Positions 19,092 to 31,200 are shown, counted from the stretch's first letter. The stretch: 64,000 nucleotides of DNA from Skeletonema tropicum (GCA_037178625.1 CM074138.1:744001-808000); one strand, 5' to 3'. Numbers and translations are program-made. The notes: generated by a model not told the origin, from the letters alone.

Positions 19092-20498
19092 ATGATGGCT
19101 CAAGAAGAACCGCCTTTTGCGCTTCAAAAACCACAAGTGAGTTCGAATCGATTGGCGCCGTACAATTCGACACATGCTCCTGCCCGAGAGAAGGCTCTTG
19201 ATCTACTCAGCCTATCCTACAACGATGTGCTGTTTGATCTAGGGTGCGGAGATGGACGACTACTGTTCACCGCCATGGAACGGTTCTACGATGATGATTA
19301 CTTGATGCAGCAGCACCAGAAAATATTCAATAGTGTCGTCACAACCTCTCGTCTGCCTTTACCAGCAAATGATTTTAACGATAATCGTCACGAAGGGAAG
19401 GAAGTAAAGTTCAATGATGACACAAAAAAGTTGAGGCAATCTCTAGACAATCTGTCTGAACCTCTCATCCCACACATGATGTGCAACGCATCTGACGACG
19501 AAGAAGAGAGTAGTAATGACATTTCTTTTGATACACCGAGCAAGATGCTTTCCGTTGCATTTAATCAGTCATTTAATACTCCGGAGGGATCAGCAATATC
19601 TGCTATGGCGTCTCCAGTAATGATGACGCCACACGTACATCCGTTGCCTACAACTCCAACAACGAGCAACAGAAAAAGGTGCAAGAATGATTTTCCTACG
19701 CTGCATCTTTCTCCAATAAAGAACGAAGCTATGAAAGAAATTCAAGATATACCACACACGATTACAGCATCCGCTTCAAATGAAGAACTTTACCAAGAAG
19801 GGAATAAGGCATCGCCTAGAAACAGGAAGTGGTCTCTAACATTTTCTGATACACGTACTCTATCCTCTTCCTCATCGCAGACGGTGGGTCTTCGATGTGT
19901 TGGAATTGAGTATGATCAAGCACTCGTCGAAGCTGCAAACAATCAGATCGACTCATTTAAAATGTACGAGTCATTTGATGATGGAAATTGGGTAAAGAAG
20001 CGACTTTGCATTCGATGGGGCTGTATATTTGACGAGTGGAACTTTCCTGATGTACAAGGCAGCATTGATGGAAAGATGGAACAACCATTGGCACAACATT
20101 TAAGTCTGCTGGAAGATGCCACTGCTGTCTTTGTCTACCTGATTCCTGAAGGTTTGAAAAAGGTGAAGCCTTTACTCGAAGAGGCTGCAAGAAGGAGAAG
20201 AGAGCAAATAGAACAGCTTCAGCAAGAGGAGCAACTTCAGCAATCTCATTGGAAAGATTACAGTCATGTTAGCGATATAACTGACTATGACTTCCTACGG
20301 GCATCGCAGGTAGCGGATGAAGCAATTGAAAAGAAGATACCGTCGATTCCTCCTCCAGCATTTCGTGTTGTCAGCTACATGTTTGCCATCCCTGGCTGGA
20401 CACCAACAAAAGTTGATATATCAAGCAAGGGTGGATGTCCACTTTATCTGTATGAGAACGTGACAGAATTATGTGACGAGCATAAGCTCACAGAGTGA
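19092..20498 (+). CDS. FAM173/ATPSCKMT-like class I methyltransferase
   Basis: A 468-residue protein from the ATG at 19092. A GTG 13 codons upstream is open but not needed, and a stop precedes it. SAM-binding motif I is NDVLFDLGCGDGRLL (about 44-58), preceded by LAPYNSTHAPAREKAL, the usual lead-in of FAM173 lysine methyltransferases (which act on mitochondrial ATP synthase c-subunit in animals). Motif II is CVGIEYDQALVEAA. Late motifs are ATAVFVYLIPEGLKKVKPLL and FRVVSYMFAIPGW. A 150-residue Ser/Asp-rich insert separates motifs I and II, which is unusual for this compact family. Substrate inferred only by homology. Single exon. Confidence 0.7.
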   Translation: MMAQEEPPFALQKPQVSSNRLAPYNSTHAPAREKALDLLSLSYNDVLFDLGCGDGRLLFTAMERFYDDDYLMQQHQKIFNSVVTTSRLPLPANDFNDNRHEGKEVKFNDDTKKLRQSLDNLSEPLIPHMMCNASDDEEESSNDISFDTPSKMLSVAFNQSFNTPEGSAISAMASPVMMTPHVHPLPTTPTTSNRKRCKNDFPTLHLSPIKNEAMKEIQDIPHTITASASNEELYQEGNKASPRNRKWSLTFSDTRTLSSSSSQTVGLRCVGIEYDQALVEAANNQIDSFKMYESFDDGNWVKKRLCIRWGCIFDEWNFPDVQGSIDGKMEQPLAQHLSLLEDATAVFVYLIPEGLKKVKPLLEEAARRRREQIEQLQQEEQLQQSHWKDYSHVSDITDYDFLRASQVADEAIEKKIPSIPPPAFRVVSYMFAIPGWTPTKVDISSKGGCPLYLYENVTELCDEHKLTE

Positions 20499-21100
20499 AA
20501 AGTTTGTGCACTTTTATTGTTTTATGATAACGAGCAAATAATGAAAATGTTACATGTTACACATAAGTCGTCAGGATCTTTTCCAATTATCGTATTGTAG
20601 GACTGGAAACATGCTTGGATGTTGGTTTTTTAGTGGTGGCAGCTAATGTGTTTCTAATCCGCTTTCGTCCCTATTTTGAATATGTTCACATGTACATAAG
20701 CTTGAATGAATGAAGAGAATAATGTTATTTGTTACACATGGGTCTACTGTATCTCTCTTGCTATTACTCTCTGAAATGAACGCTCCGACCAAAGCAGTTT
20801 TGTGAACAACTTCAAACTTCAACCTTGCTTCATCGTTGAGGGAAGTGAAAGTGCAAGTCTCGCGCGCAGCGAGTGCGGTGGTTTCTGGTTTCCAGCGGGC
20901 TTTCGACTTCTCAGAATCAGGAATCAGCCCGCGGTTTTGCATCACCGCCCGCCCACGCACCGCCCACCCTCAGCCACCCTCGTCCATCTCCATCAATCAA
21001 GCCTCATGTCTCAAGTCGCCCACGCCATTCACTTCTTGATACCCTTTACCCTAAGTATTTATGTATCAGCTCCTATCAGCAGCCTAACACACTAACTACC
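20499..21100. other. intergenic, same-strand spacer
   Basis: 602 bp between two rightward genes. The end (20860-21000) is GC-rich and open in several frames, including a 76-codon upstream extension of the next gene from a GTG, but nothing there looks like a protein domain. Confidence 0.3.
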
Positions 21101-22543
21101 ATGCCAACGACTGAGGAGATCCCCAGGAAGCACATGATCTCACTATATTACAGCTATCCACCAGCAGGTCTACCCAAAGAAAATCTCGAACCACATAAAC
21201 TCTTCCACCAAGAAACTTGTACCAATCTCGATCTCGGTGGGCGGATTCGAGTCAGTGAAGAGGGCATCAATGGAGTGTTGAGTGGGACAGAGGATGCACT
21301 GAGGGATTATGAAGCGAGATTGAGGAAAGAGTTGCTGCAGTTTGCTGTTGTTGGTGATGGTGATGATGAAGGGTCTGCTGGCTGTAATAATAAAGTTGAT
21401 GATGACGATCCGACAGCTGAGTGGCTAGACATCAAATACTGTCATCTACGCAACGATATACCAATGGAGCAGCAGCTCTTCGACTCTCTACAGGTCAAAA
21501 TAACTCGAGAGGTGGTCAGCTTAATTGAACCGACGCCTCAGAATCAAGGGAAGAATAAGGGAAAGAGATGTCGACAACGACGAAAACAAAAGCGGAAGGA
21601 GAAGCAGATGCAGGAAAAACTGGCGGAATTGTCTGTGGGAGAAGAAGATGAATCATCTACACCCACTGCTAAAGTGGCAGCTGCTGCAAAAGAAGTTGTA
21701 AATATCGAAGATTGGAGGAACAATACACCCGCTCAACATTTATCTCCTGAAGAGTGGAACAATAAACTGTTGGAGCTAGCTCAGCAAGAGGGGGAAGGAT
21801 CTTGTAGGGAGAACGAAGCTGTTCTATTGGACACACGCAACATCTATGAAACACGAGTTGGTCACTTTGCAGTGCCAAATCTACCAACCATGTTTCCAAA
21901 TACGAGAAAATTCTCATCCCTGCCTTTAGCATTGAACACTGAGGAAGCAGCCAAGGCTCTAGCGGGGAAGGAAATATATATGTATTGTACGGGAGGGGTA
22001 CGTTGTGAGCGCGCAGGAACATATCTACGAGCTCTTTCGGATAGCAACTCTGGTGCCTGGCAAGGGAAAGAGAAACCAAAAGCTATTTTTCAATTGAAAG
22101 GCGGCATCCAAAAGTATCTTGAGATGTATGGTGAGCAAGTAGAGCCAAAATCAGACGACGACGACGACGACGACAACGCTAAACAGTGTTTATATCGTGG
22201 GAAGAACTTCGTCTTTGATCAACGGCGCACGGATCCTGTTATAGGCAAAGGAATTACAAGTAAAACTGCAGGTAATCCTTCAGAGAGGGTGGGATCGGTA
22301 GGTCAATGCATTGTTTGCAGCACAACTCATGACGATTACGACAATGGCTTTTCACCTTGCGATGAAAAAGAGGCAAGATGCTGTAGATGCCGAGTTTTGG
22401 TGTTAGTGTGTAACGATTGTAGACCCAAGGTGAGATCATGTGGAGAGCCAGAGACGGATAATGTCACTGATTTGCTTTGTGGCGGAACAGCGTGCATTGA
22501 CGAAGGCAATGTTTCTGAAAATGTTGAGACAATTAGGTTTTGA
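21101..22543 (+). CDS. TrhO/TSTD2-like rhodanese-domain protein
   Basis: 480 residues from the ATG at 21101 (MPTTEEIP). The architecture is that of bacterial TrhO (YceA) and animal TSTD2: an N-terminal ferredoxin-like half (ISLYYSYPPAGLP ... GGRIRVSEEGINGVLSG), a lysine-rich insert at about 150-190, a rhodanese domain (LLDTRNIYETRVGHF ... IYMYCTGGVRCERAGTYL), and a C-terminal Cys-rich zinc-binding-like tail (CIVC, CCRC, CNDC). The Cys in YCTGGVRCERA is the expected active site. TrhO hydroxylates wobble uridine in tRNA; the eukaryotic role is less certain. An AATAAA lies shortly after the stop (about 22555). It is convergent with the next gene, 39 bp away. Confidence 0.75.
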   Translation: MPTTEEIPRKHMISLYYSYPPAGLPKENLEPHKLFHQETCTNLDLGGRIRVSEEGINGVLSGTEDALRDYEARLRKELLQFAVVGDGDDEGSAGCNNKVDDDDPTAEWLDIKYCHLRNDIPMEQQLFDSLQVKITREVVSLIEPTPQNQGKNKGKRCRQRRKQKRKEKQMQEKLAELSVGEEDESSTPTAKVAAAAKEVVNIEDWRNNTPAQHLSPEEWNNKLLELAQQEGEGSCRENEAVLLDTRNIYETRVGHFAVPNLPTMFPNTRKFSSLPLALNTEEAAKALAGKEIYMYCTGGVRCERAGTYLRALSDSNSGAWQGKEKPKAIFQLKGGIQKYLEMYGEQVEPKSDDDDDDDNAKQCLYRGKNFVFDQRRTDPVIGKGITSKTAGNPSERVGSVGQCIVCSTTHDDYDNGFSPCDEKEARCCRCRVLVLVCNDCRPKVRSCGEPETDNVTDLLCGGTACIDEGNVSENVETIRF

Positions 22544-22582
22544 TACGGAGAATGAATAAAGTAATGTCTATGGTATATGATT

Positions 22583-25500
22583 TCAAGGGGCAACCCGTAC
22601 ACGCATAGACTTTAGCAACTGATCCACATCCAAATCATCCTTACGATTGTAAGGTATAAGACCATACAATTCTGCCTGGCGAATAGTTAATACTGGTGGT
22701 CCGTCTGCAAAATAACTCCCCCGTACCTGAGACTCACCCTCTTGATTGGATGACTTTTTGTGTTTCTTTTCAGTTTTCTTGGGAGCAGAGAAATGTCGAC
22801 TGGTTACATTTGGTCGATGATCACCCGTTTGCATGGAATGGTAATGCTCTATCTTTTCTGTAAGCACATGTTCTGGCGTCATTGCTGCAGGGATCATTGC
22901 AGTATAACTCACAGCTCGGAACCCAGTCCTCGGCAAAGACGGGCCAACTCCACAATGAACAAGATCACTTCTCCATAAAATCACATCGCCAGCGCTGACT
23001 GGCACCTTCTTGGCCGACAATCCCCTTTCCTCGAGTGATACCAATTCTTCGTCTGTGAGGGGCACCCAATCACTCCTCCCTCTCCAAATATCTTTGGTCA
23101 TTCGAGGATGTTCTACATGGCTCCTCGGCCAGCACTGAAAACAGCCATCTGCTCCATCCAAATCTTGATCAATGAATGCAGTTGAGCTTTGAATGCATTG
23201 CAGGCCAGTGTGTGCTGCGCACTGATCAAAATGTTCTCCTCTGCCTTTGGCTTGCACTTTACCAGCAACACGTGGCCGTTCTCTATCTAGGAAAGGATGG
23301 GCAGCTCCGTTAGATGCCACACCAGGTGCTGTAGGTCGGTGGAATGTAAAGCCCTCTTTGCTAGAATGAAGTTCCGACGTTCCAAAAAGAGGCCGAAATA
23401 CACGATCGGCTAACTTCTCACGTAGTTCACCAAAGAGCCACCCTGCACCAAAGGATTGACACATGTCTGGCAAGAACCCCCATCCTGAGTGTGGCCATGG
23501 GTCTGAAGATTGTGCAGACGCGGCTACTCCTTCTTCTCCTGGGGCTATTACTGAGTTATTGCTAGGGACTGGATACCATGAGTTTGGATCATCTCTGCAT
23601 ACACCTGGTGATGTGGCTTCGACAAAGTCCCATAAACGAGATAGTTCCACTGTAATGATGATAGATATCAAGATGAGCGGTCACTAATATACACAAAATA
23701 AAGAACGAACAAAACAAGACATTGTTATCACCCACCTGCACATTCTTCTCGAGACAACACGTTCGGAATGACAGCATATCCCTCTACTTCGATCTGTTCT
23801 TTGATATGCCTTGAAAAGTGTGAACTGACTGAGAGATATGGCAAGAGTGCATCGTGTTCTAGTTGCTCTACTTGAGAAAGGCTATTGTCCTTTGCTTTTC
23901 TACCCGTCTGTTCACTCGTAGGTGGCATGATTTGAAGATGCCTACGAGCAAATCTAATCCCTTTAGGTGTCAGAAATTGATCCTCTTCGTCGGCATCACA
24001 TACTGACGCAAGGTTGTCTGCCTTATCATTGAAGCAAAAAAGACCGTGCTTAGTCGTGTCGCAGTTTGCATCTTTTGAAATAGAAATCAAAACTAGTGCC
24101 CTATTCTTGACCAGACCTGTTGTTGGATTCCAATTCCTCCCTATGACTTGCAGTCCACTCTCTTCTTCTCTTTCCTTGGCGTAGTCTTCCATCTGCTCGA
24201 CATCGTCTTCAATATACGCAACGTTAATCTTAACACCTCTCGGGTCGTCGAAGAATGTTTCAAGGAGATTGCAACTTGACTCGACGTTTGGAAGCTCAGT
24301 CACCATTATCAACTGAGGTCGTCGTTCATTTCCACCAGAGAGGTACATGAATGATTTGTTGACTATTTCTCTAACTAGATGCATTCCGTCATAGCCTCCA
24401 CCAGCTGCATAAAGGGCAGAATCTAACCGTGGATTGTTCGCAAATGGGACGGCGACAAAAGGAGGATTCGAGAGTATCATATCCACTTTGCCAATGAAGT
24501 TATCAGGTGGCACTACTTCAATCTCTTGGTGTAAATGCAAGGGGGTGAACAAGTCTGCTTCAACCGTGTATATTGTGTTTCCTTCAGAGACTAAATCATT
24601 CAGAACTGCATTTGCACAAACAAATTGACATGCCCTCGGATTGATATCCATTGAAATCAATTCGCAGTTGATACTCGAATCAGCCCAGCTTCTGGATCTC
24701 TTGGCACTAAAAATACCTTGGATTCCGCACCCACAACAAAGGTCTAGTACTCGTGATTTGCTGGGTGAAGTTTTTGCTGGAGAAAACATATCGTCGCCTG
24801 CTGCCAACGCTATTAGCTCAAGACTGTCATATCCTATTGACATGATTGCATTCTTGGGTAAACGAAGTGATTCCAAGCTCCAATCTGTCATGATGTATAC
24901 TGGTCGACTTCGATGTTTCCCCTTGCCAGCAAATGTGTCAGTACTCATAGGGTATATCTGTACCTCACCAAGCACCATCGTTCTATCCACTTGATTTCTT
25001 GCTAGTATTCCAGATTCAAACAATACTTGTACATTTTCGTGTCCAAGCGCAGCTTTCACTTGACGTTCTTTCAATGAAACTCCAAATAGAAATAATAATG
25101 CTAGCACCTTGATATTATCATTGCTTTGTTCCAACTCATCGCTTATTGCCAAAACTTCTCGACGATGATTGAAGAAGGAATTTGCGGAATAGATACGTTT
25201 CGGATTGTATTTGTCGCTGCTTTCACCATCCTGACTCGATAGTGCATGTTGCAAGATTTCTGTACAATTCCGTAAGGTGTAGTTGGCATTTGTAAATATA
25301 GTTGCTGTCCGCTTTCCAAGTTGAATTGCATTTTCGGTAGGTATCTTTGCCATGTAGGAGCACTCCCCATCAACACCGATGGTTGCAAGTTGAGTTTCAA
25401 ACAAGCCGGTAAGTTCACTGATGGTGATATTATTATTATCACCTCCATTTTTGTTGTGTAAACCGAGCAGTCTAATTGCATCTGTCTGAACCAATTCTGG

Positions 25501-26016
25501 AAGCTCTTTCATTCGTTTCATGTGTGCATCAACACACTCTTTCATCATTCCAGCACGTTTTGCCGCAATGGCCCAGTCGAGATAACGTTCTGCAATGGCT
25601 TCTTCATCGCTCAAAAAGAAGTCGTCATCCCCATCATCATCAAATTGGAGTATATCCCTATATTTGGATGATATTGTCGCAATGTGTTTATACAATTGCG
25701 ATATAGACACTAAAATTTCATCAATAACAGTAGTAGTAGTTGTGGTAGACTCAGAACAACAAGGATCATCCGTCGTCCTGTCCCATGTATATGCAATCTC
25801 TTCCAAATGAGCCTCTAAAGCATACACGACATCCCTCCAAGTGTCTAAAAGTAATTGTACCTCGTGATCATCACTGACGCTCATGACATCGCGGATGGGA
25901 CCATTGAGATCTTGGTATTGACGGAGCAGATGCAGCGCTTCGTCTATACTTTGATTCTTACTCTCGCCATTTAGACAGGCTTGAATTTGTACAAGTAGAT
26001 TGGAGGAGGTGAACAT
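22583..26016 (-). CDS. methyltransferase-phytanoyl-CoA dioxygenase-like fusion
   Basis: Exon 1, 26016-23736, and exon 2, 23649-22583, are joined by an 86-bp phase-1 intron (GCAG|GTGGGT ... TTACAG|TGG); about 1,115 residues. Residues 1-380 are mostly helical and unrecognised. A SAM methyltransferase of the NPPF type follows: motif I SRVLDLCCGCGIQGIF, ISMDINPRA, and VDMILSNPPFVAVPF (the HemK/RlmG-like N-MTase signature), about 430-660. The C-terminal half is a PhyH-like 2-oxoglutarate/Fe(II) dioxygenase. It starts EGYAVIPNVLSREEC across the intron, with ligand pair HFD, distal His in DVILWRSDLVHCG, and Arg in GFRAVSY. Splicing restores the PhyH start, so the fusion is supported by the sequence. 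Confidence 0.75.
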
Positions 26017-26178
26017 TGCAATCTGCCTATGATAGTACGCTCAGAGCACGCCCCTCTCGTGTTGGATGGGAGCAAGGCAAGAAGACCTGTTTTAATGTGG
26101 CTTAACCAGTCAGTATTGTATGCAGCAAGATAGCAGCAGCAACATGAGCCGACATGAGCTAGCAGGGCATGCACAGGC

Positions 26179-27896
26179 TAGCGTTTCGGCCAGGTAGCCC
26201 GCCCACCCCTGCAAAATATCCCAAAAAATATCCCTGATTATTTACTAGTTCCTACGTACAAAAGTCTACATGATGTGACAGGACACCATCTCAAAAAGTC
26301 CGCCAGAGCCTTCCTTCCACCAGGATGCGTTGAGCTCACCGCACCAGCATGGCCGACAGCCGACACTACTATGTACTTGCCGACAGCTCCCTCGCCCTGC
26401 CAACACTACAGACAGATTCAGTAGTGGCTGTTTCTGTGTTGCATTATTTTTGTCGCCATCCGTGTATTAATTCGGTCTTTCGCCCGTATTCTGTCTTTCA
26501 ACACAATGGAGAAATCCAAAGATCCACGCACAACAGCACCAGCCCCCGGCAGCACCGGTGATGATGGTCATTTGAAGCCGCAGGCTTTGCCGGAGGAGGA
26601 ATTAGCAAAGAAGAGGCAGAAAGAGACAAATAAAGCGGCAGATCTTGATAGGAAACGTTCTCTTTTTGCTCGAGCATCAACATCGGCAAAGAAGCTAAAG
26701 CCGATGGAGACAGAAAAGACGCATGACATCATCACACGCATGATACCTTTGACACCACTGCCATTATCTGCCTCCCAACAAAAGGCAAAACCGTCTGAGA
26801 AACAATTTCAAAAATTTATTGATTTGGCAGAGGATCCTGACGCCGCCTCAAATTTTTACCTGCCTTCTCTAGAGGAGATACACGAACTCGATAGCTGGAA
26901 GTTTGACCTTGAAAATCTTCGTAATATGAAACCTGAGCCAGAAGACTACTGTGATAGAGCTGAGAAGCTGTTGCAGAAGATTAATGAAACAGCACCGCGG
27001 TTTAAGAATCAATTTCAACTCATTTCTGATGCAGTATCGTGCTTTTATGTTGCAATTGAAAAGAGGCAAACCTGCAAGACGAACAATGATATTGCTGGAA
27101 TGCGTGCGTGGATGGAGATAATACAATCTTTACAGTGTTTGGGAGTGAATGAAATAATCACTGTCCTCAGCCAGGACATCGAGGAGACGAATAGACGTTA
27201 TCGGCAAAGAGTGAAAGAAAAGTTGCGAAGGGCTCGTCAGAGAGCCTTGTTGGTTAATATAGACAATACATTACGTCAGCAGCAGGGTGACGACACTGCT
27301 GAAGACGCTCACCCAGAAGATGAAGATGATATAATGGAAGATTCAGATGTGGCAGAAGATGGGATTGAGGGCAATGTTGGGGATCTATTGCAAGCTGCTG
27401 GAGAAGAGGGAGCAGATGGGGAGGATATAGATGAGTTTTGTAGAATGAATTGGAAAAATGACATTGGGGAGCGTGGACGTCGGATCTATGAATGGTGGAA
27501 GACTGCAATGGAAGCTAGAGCAGATGTGATACCATCCTTCTACAAGGCTGTTCGGCTTATTGTTCTTACTCAAGTTTCTAGTGCTGCAGTGGAGCGTGTA
27601 TTCTCACAATTGACTTTCATCCGGAGGATTGTTGGTGACAGCATAGTGGGAGATGTGTTGCAGCTACGGACGTTCTTGCGCTGTAATAATGGCCAAGTGA
27701 GTGATTTTGGATATAAAAAGTGATTAAATGTGATTTGATGAGTGAACAATAGTATTATTGACATCAGAAACGCTCCAGCTATCAAGATAAGCTTGTCCAA
27801 ATAAAAGGATATTTTTTAGCGATTTTTGGCGAAAAAATATCCCTCGGGATACTCAAAAGTGCCGAAATATCCCAGGGATTCCTGGCCGAAACGCTA
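26179..27896. mobile_element. hAT-family DNA transposon with 8-bp target duplication
   Basis: A 1,718-bp element bounded by perfect 16-bp inverted repeats TAGCGTTTCGGCCAGG and flanked on both sides by the 8-bp direct repeat GCACAGGC (26171-26178 and 27897-27904), exactly the target size of hAT. Subterminal AAATATCCC motifs recur at both ends and are likely transposase-binding sites. It lies about 160 bp upstream of the methyltransferase-dioxygenase start codon, so it may affect that promoter. Confidence 0.9.
26506..27723 (+). CDS. short hAT transposase-derived protein
   Basis: A 405-residue intact frame inside the hAT element. The C-terminal part WWKTAMEARADVIPSFYKA followed by VSSAAVERVFSQLTFIRR (about 330-395) is the hAT dimerisation domain with its ERVFS signature. 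No BED zinc finger and no recognisable RNase-H-like DDE core lie ahead of it. Instead there is a basic/acidic N-terminus and a Glu/Asp-rich linker (about 255-310). Full hAT transposases are usually 600-800 residues, so this copy probably cannot cut DNA itself. It may depend on a full-length relative or act as a repressor (inference). Confidence 0.7.
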   Translation: MEKSKDPRTTAPAPGSTGDDGHLKPQALPEEELAKKRQKETNKAADLDRKRSLFARASTSAKKLKPMETEKTHDIITRMIPLTPLPLSASQQKAKPSEKQFQKFIDLAEDPDAASNFYLPSLEEIHELDSWKFDLENLRNMKPEPEDYCDRAEKLLQKINETAPRFKNQFQLISDAVSCFYVAIEKRQTCKTNNDIAGMRAWMEIIQSLQCLGVNEIITVLSQDIEETNRRYRQRVKEKLRRARQRALLVNIDNTLRQQQGDDTAEDAHPEDEDDIMEDSDVAEDGIEGNVGDLLQAAGEEGADGEDIDEFCRMNWKNDIGERGRRIYEWWKTAMEARADVIPSFYKAVRLIVLTQVSSAAVERVFSQLTFIRRIVGDSIVGDVLQLRTFLRCNNGQVSDFGYKK

Positions 27897-27904
27897 GCAC
27901 AGGC

Positions 27905-28232
27905 AGGGGGCAGGGCCAGGGCGGGCACTCTGCTCTTTGGCCGGGGTGAGGGTGGAGATGGAGAGAGGAAATGCCCCCATTCTCTCTTTTTGTCAAGAAA
28001 TTCATGTAGGAGTTAGTATTTATCCCCTCTAGGAATGTCCCAATGTTTTCAAGTGCCCCCTTTTCCCCCCGTAGCCATCACAAGGAAGCTAGCTAGCAAG
28101 AAATCTCCCACCATTTTCCCCACCACGGCATAGAAATCAAGCGATAAACCACCACCATAAATTATAATATACAGCCTGCTGCTGATATTAATTGGTAACA
28201 GGTAGCGGAAGTCTCGCGGCGTAGACGTCAAG
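27905..28232. other. promoter region of PPR gene
   Basis: 328 bp from the hAT target duplication to the PPR start codon; GC-rich then AT-rich, with no other feature seen. Confidence 0.3.
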
Positions 28233-31200
28233 ATGATGGCCGCAAGGAGGATTCGCACAGCATCAATGTTTCGAACTGCGCATCGCCGGCGAGCATTGGC
28301 AGCGAAAGGCATTGGCGTCGACTATCAAACCAACTGTATAAATGTCACCTCTGTCGGTAGGAGAGGAAACGCAGCGTTGTTGCATCATTACCAGACGCCC
28401 AGCCGGTTAATTCATGCAACTCCCTTCATATTGTCAAAGGATGATGATCAGGCATCTCCATTTTCGAGGCTTTCGAAATCAAACAGTACACTACGCAGCG
28501 GCCACTATGGCACGTCGGGAGGTAACAGATCGAATTTAAACACAAATCATTTTGATCAGAATGCTACTGCTGCTTCAGTCTCTCAAACCGTTGACAATAA
28601 CGCTACATATTATGACTATACAACTGATGAGTATAATTTCGGAAAAGAGGAAGAAATCAGTCAATTGCAAGTGTGGCACGAGACAAAAGAATCTGAATTT
28701 CAACAATTGGATGCTCAAACTACCAAACTTCTTCTACAAGATAGCTGCAGCACTAGCAGTAACCAGGGCACTGATATCATTATTTCACAAATACAGCAAT
28801 GGAATGAATTCATATCCAGTATCACAACAGATATGGACTTTGACTTTCGTACCAAACACCCGTATTATCCACCATCGGAATTCATGACATCCATTACGTA
28901 TGATGCGGCGGAGAGGGCAACGAGTCTATTGATGCATATGACACAACAACAACGAGAGAAGATTCCACCATCACTTGAAGTACGTGCGCATAAATTAGTC
29001 ATGTCTGCATGGAGTAATGTCTTTCATTGGTCCAGTGGTGATCGATGTGAGGAGATATTGGAAGTGTATGGACAAAAGTTTGGAGGGGATATGAACTACA
29101 TGCCGTCAATTGATGATTATAAGACTGTTATGAGAGCGCATTTAAAGTCTTGCTCATCAAGTTACAGTAATAATGCTTCTCATGACGATTCGACGACTTG
29201 TGCTGCTGCTGCTGCTGTTGCGTCTCCTGGAGAAAAGGCATTGGAAATATTAAACCTTCTCAACAATGTGTACACTGCAGGTGATTTATTTCTCAAACCC
29301 GATGTGGAATTGTATTCACATACGATTGCTGTGGTGAGGAACACAGTATTGGATTGGCAGCTGCGTCGGAGATTTCGTGATGAGAGTGATGCAAAATTTG
29401 AGACACAGTTGGTTTTGGAATTGTTGAGTGTGTTGGAGCGAATGGAAGGAACCATGGCGGAAGAAGCGTCGGTAGGGGAAGATGATGCAAAGATACGTTA
29501 TTCATTGGATAAATGGCGATGTATCATTAGAGCTTATTCTGATGCTATAGCGGTTGCTTCGAGGGTTCCGCTTGAAAATGAGGATGCAGAATCCACAGAA
29601 ATTTCTGAGCAGATATTGGAAACGTTGGAACGATTCGTGTCATCAAATGATGTTGCGATTCTCCAAAGTGTCGGAGGGGAGGATAAGTCGGACAAAGCGC
29701 TTGTCGACGAAATACAAAGTTGCATCGAAGGAGCATATTATAGTCAGATTTCTTCGCAATTAGGTGTGTCTGATTTCAACACTGCGTTGACAAATGCATC
29801 AGCATCTGAACAAACCTTTTATAGAATGAAAGAGCGGTCGGACAATGCTGCATCCAAAGCATCCAAGCTTTACCCAGTTCCCACGCCAGATCACGTGCAA
29901 GCTTTGATTAGAGCGCATGTCGAATGCCTCAGGGGAAAATACTTTCACTCTGAATTCAACACGGCGTTGGAGAAATTAGAGGAACTGCCTCATTTGAAAG
30001 CGCAGCGATTGTTGAAAGAATTAGAAGTACAACAAGCCGGTCGACCTATTGATGGTTCGCTATACTCTGACATTTCTTGGGCTCACACACAAATCCCTTA
30101 CTGGCCATCTATCCACAAGGGTGACAAATACACCATAGCGACAAAATCTTCCAACAATCTGTTGAAGCACACAATGTATCAATATTCGCAAGGATCAATT
30201 AATTTCTCTTCGGCTGGAACAGCAACAAAAATGTATAATAATCTGTTTAGTCTTTACTCTCAGATGGCAAGGAGTTCTAGGAACTTGAAAGGGAAACAAT
30301 TATCGATGAAAAAATGCCTTGAGTTATTAGACGACATGGAATATTGGTTTAAAGAAAGTGGTGGGACCATTGCAAAGCCAGATAACCACACATTAGGTCT
30401 CATATTGAGAACAGTTCTTAACAGTGGACTGTCGTCATCATTTGATTGTGCGCAAACGATTCTGCAAAGATTTGTAGATATTGGAGTGAAGGCAAAACAG
30501 GGAGATTATCTAGTTGTGATGAAGATTGCAAGCGACCCAAACAAAGTGGAGGAAATTCTAAACCGTGTGAAGGCAAACTACGACAGAGATCAAAGCGAGA
30601 AACCTACTACTTCTTTATACTCGGAATGCATCTCTGCATACGCGAGATCGCGGGACCAAATCAGTCCTTCAAAAGTGATGCATCTGTTTGATGAATTAGA
30701 CGAATTATACCAATCTACAGGCGACACTGACTTTCGTCCAGACAGCATACTTTATGGTGCTACTGTCGACGCCATTTGCAAGTCGAAGTCAAAAGGAAAT
30801 TCGGCCATACGCCAGGCAATGAAACTGGTAGAAAGAATGGAGAGAGATTTTGATTCTGGATTGATTGATGCTGGCCCAAACCGCTACGCCTATACTAGTA
30901 TTCTTACCTCAATATCCCATACAAAGGCACCAGATGGGCACGTGCTGGCGGAAGATCTATTGCGTAGAATGAGCAATCGGTCTCGTCAAATAAATGATGA
31001 AAATGTACAACCTGATGTTGTTGCGTACACGGCATTGTTGCAAGCGCTTGCCCGTAGTAGAAGTCCCGACAAGATTGACAAAGCAAAGAAGTGGTTTGCA
31101 GAAATGGAGACCCAATACAAGGAGGGAAATTTGGATCTAAAACCAAACAAGATATCTTACAACGCTCTAATCAATTGCTGGAGGACGAGCGGCCGCCGAG

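Noticed and set aside
20643..20960. 105-codon minus-strand frame, and the GTG-start 76-codon extension of the rhodanese gene
   Set aside because: Open only through GC-rich spacer; the rhodanese domain starts right after the ATG at 21101.
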